64,000 nucleotides of DNA from Phaeobacter sp. QD34_24 (GCF_028890115.1 NZ_JARCJD010000001.1:62001-126000), one strand, 5' to 3'. Shown: positions 46,582 through 55,982, counted from the stretch's first letter. The notes: a model not told the origin generated them from the sequence alone. Numbers and translations: made by a program.

Positions 46582-47460
46582 TCAGGCGCGGTGTTTTTCT
46601 TCGAATTCAAAACCGTGCAGGCCCGGATCCACGGGAGTTGGAGACAGCTCATACGTGGCTTTGCGCAGGAAATCCATCATTGCTTTGGCATTTGTGGCCA
46701 ATGGGTTCAGTTTGTCACGGGTGATGGCCTCGCCGATCACCACGCGCACCGGCGTATCCACGCGGCGGCGGAACTCCTTGATCAACAGCCCCATCCGCAA
46801 GGTCGCATGCAGGTGGCTGGCGATCTGGAACAGCCGCGAGGTGTGGCCCTCGAAATAGAGCGGCACCACCACCGCATCGGATTTGGCGATCATGCGGGCC
46901 GTAAAGCTGCGCCAGCCCGGATCCATCGGATGGGCAAAGGGGGTCGCCGCCGTCGAAACCGTGCCACCCGGAAAGATCCCGATGGCACCGCCCTGCCCCA
47001 GATAGTCCAGCGCCAGCTTGCGGGTTTCAAGGTTGGTACGCAGCGCCTCCTTGGTTTCGGCAAAATCGATCGGCAGGATCACCCGGTTCAGATCCTCTGC
47101 CTTGCCAAAGACCTGATGCGCCATGATCCGGAAATCACCGCGGGTTTCGGCCAGGATATGCCCCATCATCAACCCGTCGAGGATTCCGTAGGGGTGATTG
47201 GCGATCAGGACGACAGGCCTGTCGCGCGGGATATTGCTCAGCGCCCCGCCAATCACCTCCAGTGACAGACCGTAGCGCTCCGCGATCACGCTCCAGAAGC
47301 TGCGGCCATTGGCGACCTCCTGCTCGTACCCGCGCGCGCGGCGGATAAGGCCCAGCCGGCCGGTGCTGTTCTCCATCAGCCGGATCACCATCCGTCCGGG
47401 CCGGGTCTGCGCCGAATGGGCGTAGGAAATCTCACGGGCGATCTGTCGCGGGCTGGGCAT
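46582..47460 (-). CDS. Lysophospholipid acyltransferase family protein
   Basis: PlsC-type acyltransferase of 292 residues, probably membrane-associated. The catalytic motif HX4D is NHPYGILD, and the acceptor-binding motif is FPGGTVSTA. The latter differs from the usual FPEGTRS, so the acyl acceptor may be unusual; ornithine-lipid or other lipid synthesis is possible. ATG 47460 (MPSPRQIAREISYAH) is preferred to a GTG at 47487. It heads the run to murI, argC and ccmE. Confidence 0.87.
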   Translation of the reverse strand: MPSPRQIAREISYAHSAQTRPGRMVIRLMENSTGRLGLIRRARGYEQEVANGRSFWSVIAERYGLSLEVIGGALSNIPRDRPVVLIANHPYGILDGLMMGHILAETRGDFRIMAHQVFGKAEDLNRVILPIDFAETKEALRTNLETRKLALDYLGQGGAIGIFPGGTVSTAATPFAHPMDPGWRSFTARMIAKSDAVVVPLYFEGHTSRLFQIASHLHATLRMGLLIKEFRRRVDTPVRVVIGEAITRDKLNPLATNAKAMMDFLRKATYELSPTPVDPGLHGFEFEEKHRA

Positions 47461-47568
47461 GGGGCAGGTCTTTCTTCGCACGATCACGGGCAGTGACCGG
47501 ATCGGGATATCACCTTATCCGCCCAGCGTAACAGTCCTGTGACCCTCTCTCCCATTCCAGACGCAACA

Positions 47569-47646
47569 GCGCCGCGCAGTAGCGCGGCGCCGGGCCCAAC
47601 GGGAGCGGCGCATTTCGCATGCGCCCAGCGACGGGCGGGAGCGCCC
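47569..47646. repeat. Dispersed structured intergenic repeat, copy A
   Basis: A perfect hairpin GCGCCGCGC-AGTA-GCGCGGCGC (47569-47590) leads into CGGGCCCAAC, then a second imperfect hairpin and GGGCGGGAGCGCCC. The order hairpin, CCGGGCCCAAC, second stem, GGGCGGGAGC is shared with a copy at 54931-55020. It lies in the 193-base gap after the indolepyruvate oxidoreductase gene. Confidence 0.7.
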
Positions 47647-47653
47647 TACCGCG

Positions 47654-50600
47654 TTATTCCGCAGCCTTTTTCACTGGATCTCCACCCTGGCGTAGCACGG
47701 CAAGCAGCTCTTCGCGCCGCTTGGCCGCCTTCTGCTCATTCTCCATCTTCACCGGGCCAAAGCCGCGGATCTGCAGCGGCAGTTCAGCCAGCGCAACAAG
47801 CGGATCCATGTTCTCCGGCGCGGCCTTTGCCAGCCAGTCCTTCATGTCGCGCTCATACTGTTTGATCAGCGCGCGCTCCATCTTGCGCTCATCCGTGTAG
47901 CCGAAGATATCAAGCGGCGTGCCGCGCAGCCCCTTGAACTTGGCCAGCAGTTTCAGCCCGCGCTCCATGCCAGGACCAAAGCGGCGCTTTTTCGGGCGAC
48001 CGTTGGCATCTTTGCCGCCCAGGATCGGCGGCGCGAGGTTGTAAGAGATCTTCAGATCACCCTCGAACTGCTCCTCCGCTTTTTCACGACTGCTCAGCAG
48101 CAGCCGGGCGACCTCATATTCATCCTTGTAAGACAAAAGCTTGTGATAGCCCTTGGCAACCGCTTCCTTCAGCCGTGCATCGGCAATGCCGTCCAGCATC
48201 TTCATGTAGCGTTTCGCCAGCCCCTTGCCCTGGTAGGCCACCAGGTGTTCGACGCGGAAGGCGATCTTCTCGTCCAGCGATTTCGGCAGTTCCACCACAT
48301 TGGCAGGCTTGATCAGCTTGGCGACATCTTCCGCATGCAGCACCGCCCAGCGACCGATTTCAAAGGCCCGCAGGTTCTTTTCCACCGCAGCCCCGTTCAG
48401 CTCGATTGCCTGGGTGATCGCCTCATGGCTAACCGGGATCAGCCCGCGCTGGAAGGCGCCTCCAAAGACCATCATGTTGGAGAAGATCGAGTCTCCCATG
48501 GTGACCCGCGCCAGTTCGGAGGCATCAAACAGATCAAGCCGCTCGCGCAGACGCGCCTCCAACGCCACCTCCAAACGGTCGGTGGGCAGCTGGAAGTTGG
48601 TGTCGCGGGTGAAATCGCCGGTGATGATCTCATGGCTGTTCACCACACCACCGGTCTGCCCCGTGCGCATCAGACCGATGGTCTTGGCGCCTGCGCTCAC
48701 CACCAGATCACCGCCAATGAGGGCATGGGCCTCGCCAGTGGCCACGCGAATGGCGCTGATATCATCGGGGCGTTCGGCAATCCGGCAGTGGATATGCACT
48801 GCACCGCCCTTCTGCGCGAGGCCTGCCATTTCCATCATGCCGGCCCCCTTGCCATCGATCTGGGCCGCCTGCGCCAGCACCGCGCCGATGGTGACAACGC
48901 CGGTACCGCCGACACCGGTGATCACCACGTTATGGGTGCCGTCGATCTTAGGCAGATCGGGCTGCGGCAGGTCGGGCAGCTTCAACTCGGCCGTCGCTTC
49001 CTTGCGGATCTTGGCGCCCTCCACGGTCAAGAAGGAGGGGCAGAAGCCGTTGAGACAGGAGAAATCCTTGTTGCAGGAGGATTGATCGATCGCCCGCTTG
49101 CGCCCCAGCTCGGTTTCCTTTGGCACGATAGAGACACAGTTCGATTGCACCCCGCAATCGCCGCAGCCTTCGCAGACATCCGAGTTGATGAAGACGCGCT
49201 GATCGGGATCGGGGAACCGGCCCCGCTTGCGGCGGCGGCGTTTCTCAGCGGCGCAGGTCTGGATATAGATGATGGCGGACACGCCCTCGACCTTCTCCAG
49301 CTCCTTTTGCACATTCATCAGTTCGGCCCGCTCATGGGTGGTCACACCGGCCGGGAACTGTTTGAAATCGATCTCTTCCTTCTCGTCATAGACGATGGCA
49401 AGGCGCTTGACCCCCATGGCCTTCAGCTCATGTGCGATGCGATAGGCGCTGAGCCCCCCTTCGTTGCCCTGGCCACCGGTCATGGCCACCGCATCATTGT
49501 AGAGGATCTTGTAGGTCATGGTGGTGCCTTCGGCGAGTGCCGCGCGGATCGCCTGCACGCCCGAATGGTTGTAGGTGCCATCACCCAGGTTCTGGAACAC
49601 GTGCTGGCGCTTGGAGAACGGCGCCTCGCCGATCCAGTTGGCACCCTCGCCGCCCATATGGGTAAAGCCCAGCGTATTGCGGTCCATCCACTGCACCATG
49701 AAGTGACAGCCGATGCCCGCATAGGCACGGCTGCCATCCGGCACCTTGGTCGAGGAGTTATGCGGGCAGCCCGAGCAGAAATAAGGCAGCCGCGCTGCGA
49801 TTTCCTCGGCGTTGTCGGCGCGGCGTGCCTCGTCCAGGCTGGCCAGCCCTGCGCGGATTGCTTCGGTGTCGCGGCCTTCTTCGATCAGGATCTCACCCAG
49901 TTTCTCGGCGATCATGATCGGGTCCAGCGCATAGCGGGTCGGGAACAGCTCCGGCCCGTGCATCGAGCCTGCACCGCCGCCCTTGTGCCAGCCATAGACC
50001 CGGCTGTGACGGTCTTCGAACAAGGCTTCCTTGATCTGAATTTCAATGAGCTTGCGCTTTTCCTCGACGACCACGATCAAATCCAGATCTTCCGCCCAGT
50101 CGTGGAACCCTTTCATGTCGAGCGGCCAGACCTGCCCGACCTTATAGGTGGTGATCCCTAACCGTTCGGCCATGGCTTCGTCGATATTCAGCAGCGACAG
50201 CGCATGCACCAGATCCAGCCAGTTCTTGCCCGCCGCGACAAAACCGATCTTGGCGCCGGGCTTGCCCCAGACGCGCTTGTCCATCTTGTTTGCATGACTG
50301 AAGGCTTCGGCGGCAAAGCGTTTTTGATCGATGATCCGGTCTTCCTGCTGGAACCGGTCATCCACCAGGCGGATGTTCAAGCCATCGGCAGGCATGTCGA
50401 ACTTCGGCAGCACCAGTTGCACGCGATCGGGGCTGGCATCCACCACGGATGTAACCTCGATGGTGTCCTTCATGGTCTTTAGCCCCACCCAAAGCCCCGA
50501 ATAGCGGCTCAGCGCATAGCCATAGAGACCGTAATCGAGGATCTCCTGCACGCCGGCCGGGCTCAGGATCGGCAGATAGGCATCCATCAGCGCCCATTCG

Positions 50601-51076
50601 GACTGATGCAGCACGGTCGAGCTTTCGCCGGTGTGATCATCGCCCATGGCAACCAGCACGCCGCCGTTCTTCGAAGTGCCCGCCATATTGGCATGGCGGA
50701 AGGCATCCCCGGCCCGGTCCACGCCCGGCCCCTTGCCATACCAAAGACCAAAGACACCGTCGAATTTACCTTCACCGCGAATCTCGGCCTGCTGCGCCCC
50801 CCAAAGCGCCGTGACCGCCAGGTCTTCGTTCAGCCCGTATTGAAAGGTGACATCAGCCTCTTTCAGCTGCTTTTCGGCGCGGCTCATCTGCATGTCGACG
50901 GCGCCCAGGGGCGATCCGCGATAGCCGGTCACAAGCCCGGCGGTGTTCAATCCGGCCGCTTCATCCCGTGCCTTTTGCATCAGCATCAGACGCACCAGAG
51001 CCTGGGTGCCGTTCAGCATCACGGGCGATTTGCTCAGATCATATTTGTCATTCAGCGAGATCTTTTGCGTGCTCAT
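47654..51076 (-). CDS. Indolepyruvate ferredoxin oxidoreductase, fused alpha-beta form
   Basis: Thiamine-diphosphate enzyme that oxidatively decarboxylates aryl- or branched 2-keto acids to acyl-CoA with an iron-sulfur electron path, 1140 residues. The alpha-type region (about 20-600) has RGSPLGAVDMQMSRAEK, the TPP-binding segment GGEGANWIGEAPFS...GDGTYNHSG, and PYFCSGCPHNSSTKV. Cysteine clusters follow: CEGCGDCGVQSNC and SCNKDFSCLNGFCP. The beta-type region (about 730 on) has VVITGVGGTGVVTIGAVLAQAA. The alpha-beta fusion is the form seen in aerobic proteobacteria. ATG 51076 follows GGGAGGA. Divergent from a LysR gene that likely regulates it. Confidence 0.92.
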   Translation of the reverse strand: MSTQKISLNDKYDLSKSPVMLNGTQALVRLMLMQKARDEAAGLNTAGLVTGYRGSPLGAVDMQMSRAEKQLKEADVTFQYGLNEDLAVTALWGAQQAEIRGEGKFDGVFGLWYGKGPGVDRAGDAFRHANMAGTSKNGGVLVAMGDDHTGESSTVLHQSEWALMDAYLPILSPAGVQEILDYGLYGYALSRYSGLWVGLKTMKDTIEVTSVVDASPDRVQLVLPKFDMPADGLNIRLVDDRFQQEDRIIDQKRFAAEAFSHANKMDKRVWGKPGAKIGFVAAGKNWLDLVHALSLLNIDEAMAERLGITTYKVGQVWPLDMKGFHDWAEDLDLIVVVEEKRKLIEIQIKEALFEDRHSRVYGWHKGGGAGSMHGPELFPTRYALDPIMIAEKLGEILIEEGRDTEAIRAGLASLDEARRADNAEEIAARLPYFCSGCPHNSSTKVPDGSRAYAGIGCHFMVQWMDRNTLGFTHMGGEGANWIGEAPFSKRQHVFQNLGDGTYNHSGVQAIRAALAEGTTMTYKILYNDAVAMTGGQGNEGGLSAYRIAHELKAMGVKRLAIVYDEKEEIDFKQFPAGVTTHERAELMNVQKELEKVEGVSAIIYIQTCAAEKRRRRKRGRFPDPDQRVFINSDVCEGCGDCGVQSNCVSIVPKETELGRKRAIDQSSCNKDFSCLNGFCPSFLTVEGAKIRKEATAELKLPDLPQPDLPKIDGTHNVVITGVGGTGVVTIGAVLAQAAQIDGKGAGMMEMAGLAQKGGAVHIHCRIAERPDDISAIRVATGEAHALIGGDLVVSAGAKTIGLMRTGQTGGVVNSHEIITGDFTRDTNFQLPTDRLEVALEARLRERLDLFDASELARVTMGDSIFSNMMVFGGAFQRGLIPVSHEAITQAIELNGAAVEKNLRAFEIGRWAVLHAEDVAKLIKPANVVELPKSLDEKIAFRVEHLVAYQGKGLAKRYMKMLDGIADARLKEAVAKGYHKLLSYKDEYEVARLLLSSREKAEEQFEGDLKISYNLAPPILGGKDANGRPKKRRFGPGMERGLKLLAKFKGLRGTPLDIFGYTDERKMERALIKQYERDMKDWLAKAAPENMDPLVALAELPLQIRGFGPVKMENEQKAAKRREELLAVLRQGGDPVKKAAE

Positions 51077-51252
51077 CCGGTCCTCCCAACCAAAAGTGGC
51101 TTGCAATCTGTTCGATCGATATTAGGTCACAAATGCTGACCTGTATCGAGATCTTTGTCAATATCCTTTCCGTAAGGTACGCCTACGATCGGAAATTGAT
51201 CCCGATGTAGAGTTTCATGTAGTGTAATAGTACCAAAGCGAAAGTAACGAAT

Positions 51253-52158
51253 ATGGATTGGGACAAGCTTAGAATTTTTCACGCCGTTGCCGACGTTGGC
51301 AGCCTGACCCATGCCGGTGACAAGCTGAACCTGTCGCAATCCGCCGTCAGCCGCCAGATCCGCGCGTTGGAAGAAAGCCTGAACGTCACGTTATTTCACC
51401 GCCACGCCCGCGGGCTGATCCTGACCGAACAGGGTGAGCTGCTGTTCGATGCCACCAAATCCATGTCCAAGCGGCTCGAAGCCGCCTCGGCCCGAATCCG
51501 GGACAGCGAGGAAGAGGTCTTTGGCGAGCTGCGCGTGACCACCACCTTTGGTTTTGGCACCCTGTGGCTGGCGCCGCGCCTGACGAAACTCTTTGAACAA
51601 TACCCCAACCTCAAGATCGACCTGATGCTGGAAGAGCGGGTGTTGGATCTGCCCATGCGCGAAGCCGATGTCGCCATCCGCATGAAGGAACCGAGCCAGG
51701 CCGATCTGGTGCGCAAGCGGCTGATGACCGTTCAGATGCGCCTTTATGCATCCCGCGCATATCTCGACCGTAACGGCACGCCTGAAACCGTCGAGGACAT
51801 CAAGGACCACCGGCTGATCTGCCAGAACCAGAACTCTGCCCAGGTGGGATCGGCAGCCGTCCTGGTGCAGAAACTGATCACCCATAGCCCGGCGTCCATG
51901 CTGTCGGTGAACAACTATTTCGGCGTGCTGCAGGGGGTGCTGCATGATCTCGGAATCGGCATTCTTCCCGACTATGTCACCGAAGATTTCCCCGATTTGG
52001 TGCAGGTTCTGCCCCATGAGGACACCAGCGGCGTGCCGGTTTACCTTGCCTATCCGGAAGAATTGCGCCACTCGCAGCGGGTTTCCGCTTTCCGCGATTT
52101 TGTGCAGACCGAGATCATGGCACATCGTAAACATATGAAAGAGTTGGGGAAACTCTAG
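51253..52158 (+). CDS. LysR family regulator
   Basis: Transcriptional regulator of 301 residues. The N-terminal winged helix is MDWDKLRIFHAVADVGSLTHAGDKLNLSQSAVSRQIRALEE; the effector domain spans about 90-300. No OxyR-type cysteine pair. Divergent from the indolepyruvate oxidoreductase gene over 176 bases of AT-rich DNA, the classic arrangement for regulator and target. Effector unknown; an aromatic or branched keto acid is plausible. Confidence 0.93.
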   Translation: MDWDKLRIFHAVADVGSLTHAGDKLNLSQSAVSRQIRALEESLNVTLFHRHARGLILTEQGELLFDATKSMSKRLEAASARIRDSEEEVFGELRVTTTFGFGTLWLAPRLTKLFEQYPNLKIDLMLEERVLDLPMREADVAIRMKEPSQADLVRKRLMTVQMRLYASRAYLDRNGTPETVEDIKDHRLICQNQNSAQVGSAAVLVQKLITHSPASMLSVNNYFGVLQGVLHDLGIGILPDYVTEDFPDLVQVLPHEDTSGVPVYLAYPEELRHSQRVSAFRDFVQTEIMAHRKHMKELGKL

Positions 52159-52311
52159 GCAATTTCCCTTCGGCCAAAAGCCATGCAAAAACTGCATAGC
52201 AGGAATGACTCAATTCGAGACGGAAAAATCTTGATGCGGCAGGAGGCAATCCCTAAATGACCCTCATGAAGACGGCGCCTCGGCGCGCTTCATACCTCCC
52301 TGTTGGACTTC

Positions 52312-52340
52312 GGCCGAGCTTAGTGCTCGGCCTTTTTTTT
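52312..52340 (+). terminator. Strong terminator after LysR gene / small-RNA candidate
   Basis: GGCCGAGC and GCTCGGCC form a perfect eight-base stem with loop ttagt, followed by eight Ts. It lies 150 bases after the LysR stop, farther than usual for a simple gene end. Confidence 0.92.
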
Positions 52341-52433
52341 GGCGCACCGACTTCACGGATTCCAGCGGCCTTCCAATTCTGGGCATGACTGAAGCGTCCA
52401 ACGCTGCGCTTGGCAAGCCGCCGGTCGCCACGC

Positions 52434-52477
52434 ATTAATCGGATTTCATGACTGCACGATTAATGGCCGGTTTCATG
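52434..52477. repeat. Direct repeat upstream of purL
   Basis: Two units starting ATTAAT and ending TTTCATG, at 52434-52450 and 52459-52477, 25 bases apart start to start. Could be operator sites or a local duplication. Confidence 0.5.
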
Positions 52478-52692
52478 TGCCGCCAAGACATCTGTGCCCG
52501 AAAATGAAGCAGGTAGCATACTGCGGATCAGCCAAAGGCCCTCTGTGCGACCTTGGATCACGATCCAGCATGTTTTGCGGCTCTTTTCGCGACCAAACGC
52601 CCTGCCGTGCCTCTTGGCAACGCTTTGCCCTTCCCCCGCGCCTCCGCTTGGCCTAAAAGGCGCGCAATCGCAGCCACTGGGGATAGACACGG

Positions 52693-54858
52693 ATGCAGGA
52701 ACCAGCCATCACGCCGGAACTGATTGAGAGCCACGGACTGAAACCCGAGGAATACGATCTGATCCTCGAGATCATTGGCCGCGAGCCGACATTTACCGAG
52801 CTCGGCATCTTTTCCGCCATGTGGAACGAGCATTGCTCGTATAAATCCTCCAAGAAATGGCTGCGCACCCTGCCGACCTCTGGCCCGCAGGTGATCTGTG
52901 GCCCCGGTGAGAACGCGGGCATTGTCGATATCGGCGATGGCGATGCGGTGGTCTTCAAGATGGAAAGCCACAATCACCCCTCCTACATCGAACCCTACCA
53001 AGGCGCGGCAACCGGTGTCGGCGGCATCCTGCGCGATGTCTTCACCATGGGGGCCCGGCCGATTGCCTCGATGAACTCGCTCTCTTTCGGTGAACCCTCC
53101 CACCCCAAGACCCGCCAGCTGGTCAATGGTGTGGTCGAAGGCATCGGCGGCTATGGCAACTGTTTCGGGGTGCCTTGCGCGGGCGGCGAAGTTCGCTTTC
53201 ACCCGGCCTATAACGGCAACTGCCTGGTGAATGCCTTTGCTGCGGGCCTGGTGAAGACCGACAGCATCTTCTATTCGGCCGCCTCGGGCGTTGGCATGCC
53301 GGTGGTTTACCTTGGCGCCAAGACCGGCCGCGATGGCGTCGGCGGGGCGACCATGGCCTCGGCGGAATTTGACGACACCATCGAGGAAAAGCGCCCCACC
53401 GTTCAGGTTGGCGACCCCTTCACCGAGAAACGCCTGATGGAGGCGACGCTGGAGCTGATGCAGACCGGCGCGGTGATTTCGATCCAGGACATGGGCGCCG
53501 CGGGCCTGACCTGTTCGGCCGTGGAAATGGGCGACAAGGGCGAGCTGGGCATCAAGCTGAACCTGGAATGCGTTCCCCAGCGCGAAGTGGGCATGACCGC
53601 CTATGAAATGATGCTGTCGGAATCCCAGGAGCGGATGCTGATGGTGCTGAAGCCCGAAAAAGAGGCCGAGGCCAAGGCCGTCTTCGAGAAATGGGACCTG
53701 GATTTCGCCATCGTCGGTGAAACCATCGCCGAAGACCGCTTCCTGATCATGCACAACAATGAGGTGAAAGCGGATCTGCCGCTGTCGAAACTCTCCTCCT
53801 CGGCGCCCGAATACGACCGCCCCTGGGTGCCAACCCCGGCGGCAGAGGCGCTCAGCGACGAGGATGTGCCGACCATCGATCCCATCGACGGGCTGAAGGC
53901 GCTGATTTCCTCGCCCAACTACGCGGGCAAACAGTGGGTCTACGAACAATACGACACCACCGTGATGGGCGACACCGCCCGCCGCCCCGGTGCGGGATCG
54001 GGCATCGTGCGTGTGCATGGCACCGGCAAGCGGCTGGCGTTCACCTCGGACGTGACCCCGCGCTACGTGAAGGCGAACCCGGTTGAGGGTGGCAAACAGG
54101 CGGTGGCCGAAGCCTATCGCAACCTCTGTGCTGTGGGCGCCCTGCCGCTTGCGACCACCGACAACCTCAACTTCGGCAACCCCGAAAAGCCCGAGATCAT
54201 GGGCCAGTTCGTTGGCGCCATCAAGGGCATCGGCGAGGCGGTTGCAGCGCTCGACATGCCGATCGTCTCTGGCAACGTCTCGCTCTATAATGAAACCGAC
54301 GGTCAGGGCATCCTGCCCACCCCCACCATCGGTGCCGTGGGCCTGATCGCCGAGGGCGAAGAGGCCATCATCGGAGAGGCGCGCGAAGGGCACATCGCCC
54401 TGCTGATCGGGGAAACCACCGGCCACCTGGGTCAATCGGCCCTTCTGGCCGAGGTCTTCAACCGTGAAGAGGGCGATGCCCCGGCGGTTGATCTGGACAC
54501 CGAGAAACGCAATGGCGAATTCATTCGTGCCAACCGCGAGCTGATCAAGGCCTGCACCGATATCGGCGATGGCGGCCTGGCGCTGGCTGCCTTTGAACTG
54601 GCCGAAGCGGCAGGCGTCGGCGTTCAGATCGACGCGGGCGACACGCCCAGCCTCTTTGGCGAGGATCAGGCGCGCTATCTGGTCGCCTGCAACTTCGACC
54701 AGGCCGAGGCGCTGATGCTGGCCGCTGGTCAGGCCGGTGTTGCCGTCACGACTGTTGGCAAGTTTACCGGCGAGACCGTGAAACTCGGCGGCAGCGAAGC
54801 ACCACTGGACGAGCTGTCGCAGATCTTCCGCAGCAGCTTTGCTGCGGCTGTCGCCTGA
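52693..54858 (+). CDS. purL: Phosphoribosylformylglycinamidine synthase, large subunit (small-type PurL)
   Basis: ATP-dependent step of purine synthesis, converting FGAR to FGAM with PurQ and PurS; 721 residues, the size of the multi-subunit enzyme. Motifs: [50 protein letters not shown], and [15 protein letters not shown]. PurS and PurQ are not in the window. ATG 52693 follows GGGATAG. Confidence 0.97.
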   Translation: MQEPAITPELIESHGLKPEEYDLILEIIGREPTFTELGIFSAMWNEHCSYKSSKKWLRTLPTSGPQVICGPGENAGIVDIGDGDAVVFKMESHNHPSYIEPYQGAATGVGGILRDVFTMGARPIASMNSLSFGEPSHPKTRQLVNGVVEGIGGYGNCFGVPCAGGEVRFHPAYNGNCLVNAFAAGLVKTDSIFYSAASGVGMPVVYLGAKTGRDGVGGATMASAEFDDTIEEKRPTVQVGDPFTEKRLMEATLELMQTGAVISIQDMGAAGLTCSAVEMGDKGELGIKLNLECVPQREVGMTAYEMMLSESQERMLMVLKPEKEAEAKAVFEKWDLDFAIVGETIAEDRFLIMHNNEVKADLPLSKLSSSAPEYDRPWVPTPAAEALSDEDVPTIDPIDGLKALISSPNYAGKQWVYEQYDTTVMGDTARRPGAGSGIVRVHGTGKRLAFTSDVTPRYVKANPVEGGKQAVAEAYRNLCAVGALPLATTDNLNFGNPEKPEIMGQFVGAIKGIGEAVAALDMPIVSGNVSLYNETDGQGILPTPTIGAVGLIAEGEEAIIGEAREGHIALLIGETTGHLGQSALLAEVFNREEGDAPAVDLDTEKRNGEFIRANRELIKACTDIGDGGLALAAFELAEAAGVGVQIDAGDTPSLFGEDQARYLVACNFDQAEALMLAAGQAGVAVTTVGKFTGETVKLGGSEAPLDELSQIFRSSFAAAVA

Positions 54859-54930
54859 TTAAAACCGAACAGGGGCGCTCTCCCGCGCCCGCAGGTGCCT
54901 TGCCCATGGCAAGATCCCCTTAGCGGCCTT

Positions 54931-55020
54931 GGGCCCGGCAGCGCGCGACGCGCGCTGCCGGGCCCAACTCGCAAGCGCGGGTGGTCAATCCGGGCTTGCG
55001 GGGCGGGAGCATCTCCCGGC
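54931..55020. repeat. Dispersed structured intergenic repeat, copy B
   Basis: GGGCCCGGCAGCGCG (54931-54945) and its perfect complement at 54951-54965 form a 15-base hairpin, continuing into AAC. Further stems follow: CAAGC...GCTTG (54972-54998) and GGGAG-cat-CTCCC (55005-55017). Shares CCGGGCCCAAC and GGGCGGGAGC, in the same order, with copy A at 47569-47646. It may also terminate purL. Confidence 0.75.
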
Positions 55021-55081
55021 TTGAACTGCCCCCCCGACAGCCTTACATTTTCAGCGAACAGAGACACGAGGACCCAACGCA

Positions 55082-55318
55082 ATGCCCATGCAGGCCCATG
55101 AAATCGAAGAACTTCTGCGCGCATCCTTTCCTGACGCACAGATCCAGGTCGGCGGCAACGACGGCGTGCACATGTCCGCGATGGTCATCGACGAAAGCTT
55201 TCGCGGTAAGAACCGCGTGCAGCAGCAGCGAGCCGTCTATGCGGCCTTGAAGGGCAAGATGGACGGTTCCAATGGTGAGCTGCATGCCCTGGCCCTGACC
55301 ACCAAGGCGCCGGAATGA
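55082..55318 (+). CDS. BolA family protein (IbaG-like)
   Basis: Small Fe-S-handling protein of 78 residues that forms a complex with monothiol glutaredoxins. The BolA motif includes VGGNDGVHMSAMVIDESFRGKNRVQQQRAVYAAL, with the invariant histidine in ELHALALTTKAPE. ATG 55082 is chosen; a second ATG two codons later is also possible. The CGFS glutaredoxin gene follows, the classic partner, with a small broken gene between that starts as ATGA over this stop. Confidence 0.92.
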   Translation: MPMQAHEIEELLRASFPDAQIQVGGNDGVHMSAMVIDESFRGKNRVQQQRAVYAALKGKMDGSNGELHALALTTKAPE

Positions 55319-55564
55319 CAACGCAACTCTGGATGCTCATGGGCGGCGCTGCTCGTTTTGGTTTTAGTCGTCCAGAGTTTTGCAAAACGCGGTAAACGGC
55401 GCCCCCTGTCCCATGCGCAACCAAAATCAGGCCAACACGAGCGAGTTCCTGAACTCGGAATGGAGGCCACCGATTTTGATCTTGTGGAACGCGTAAAGCG
55501 AGAAGACCAAAGGCTGAAAGAAGCCAATTCGGAAATCAATCGGCGCTTCCTGCACCGAAACTAG
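55315..55564 (+). pseudogene. Small membrane protein gene with probable frameshift
   Basis: An ATG overlaps the BolA-family gene's stop as ATGA and reads MTTQLWMLMGGAARFGF, ending soon after. One base shift in the GGGCGGCGC tract (about 55341-55349) joins it to the next frame: ALLVLVLVVQSFAKRGKRRPL followed by a polar, coiled-coil-like tail ending [20 protein letters not shown] (stop at 55562-55564). The joined product would be about 82 residues with one N-terminal helix, a plausible single-pass protein. Either the gene is broken, the tract is read with a shift, or the sequence has an extra base. A TTG at 55358 could start only a shortened form. Confidence 0.6.
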
Positions 55565-55592
55565 ACACGCCAGACATTCAAGGAAGATCCCA

Positions 55593-55955
55593 ATGAGTGA
55601 CGCAAAGACCCGTATCGACGAAACCGTCAAAAGCAACGATGTGGTGCTCTACATGAAAGGCACCAAGGAAATGCCGCAGTGTGGCTTTTCCTCCCGCGTG
55701 GCAGGCGTTTTGAACTACATCGGCGTGGATTACACCGATGTAAACGTTCTCGCCGACGAGGAAATCCGCCAGGGCATCAAGGAGTATTCCGACTGGCCTA
55801 CCATTCCGCAGCTCTATGTCAAAGGTGAGTTCGTGGGCGGCTGTGACATCATCACCGAGATGACCCTGTCGGGTGAACTCGATGGCATGTTCGAGCAAAA
55901 CGGCGTTAGCTTCGACAAGGCCGCCGCAGACAAGATCCGCGAAGCCAACGGCTGA
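55593..55955 (+). CDS. grxD: Monothiol glutaredoxin, Grx4 family
   Basis: Carries [2Fe-2S] clusters with BolA proteins, 120 residues. The active motif CGFS is at Cys30 ([10 protein letters not shown]); the glutathione-binding [17 protein letters not shown] is clear. ATG 55593 follows AAGGAAG. Ends the BolA-small gene-grxD group; a terminator follows. Confidence 0.95.
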   Translation: MSDAKTRIDETVKSNDVVLYMKGTKEMPQCGFSSRVAGVLNYIGVDYTDVNVLADEEIRQGIKEYSDWPTIPQLYVKGEFVGGCDIITEMTLSGELDGMFEQNGVSFDKAAADKIREANG

Positions 55956-55982
55956 GGCTGGCGCACGCAATACGACATGAAG

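Larger units (their letters stand above)
52159..52692. other. 534-base gap between the LysR gene and purL
   Basis: Holds a terminator (52312-52340), a possible small transcript or 43-codon reading frame before it (ATG 52257, AGGAGG at 52241-52246), a 25-base-period direct repeat (ATTAAT...TTTCATG at 52434-52450 and 52459-52477), and the purL leader. No conserved protein is recognisable. Confidence 0.55.

Noticed and set aside
48143-50161. 672-codon plus-strand frame inside the indolepyruvate oxidoreductase gene
   Set aside because: Shadow of the real minus-strand gene, which has TPP and Fe-S motifs.
52558-54435. 625-codon minus-strand frame over purL
   Set aside because: Antisense shadow; purL motifs are intact on the plus strand.
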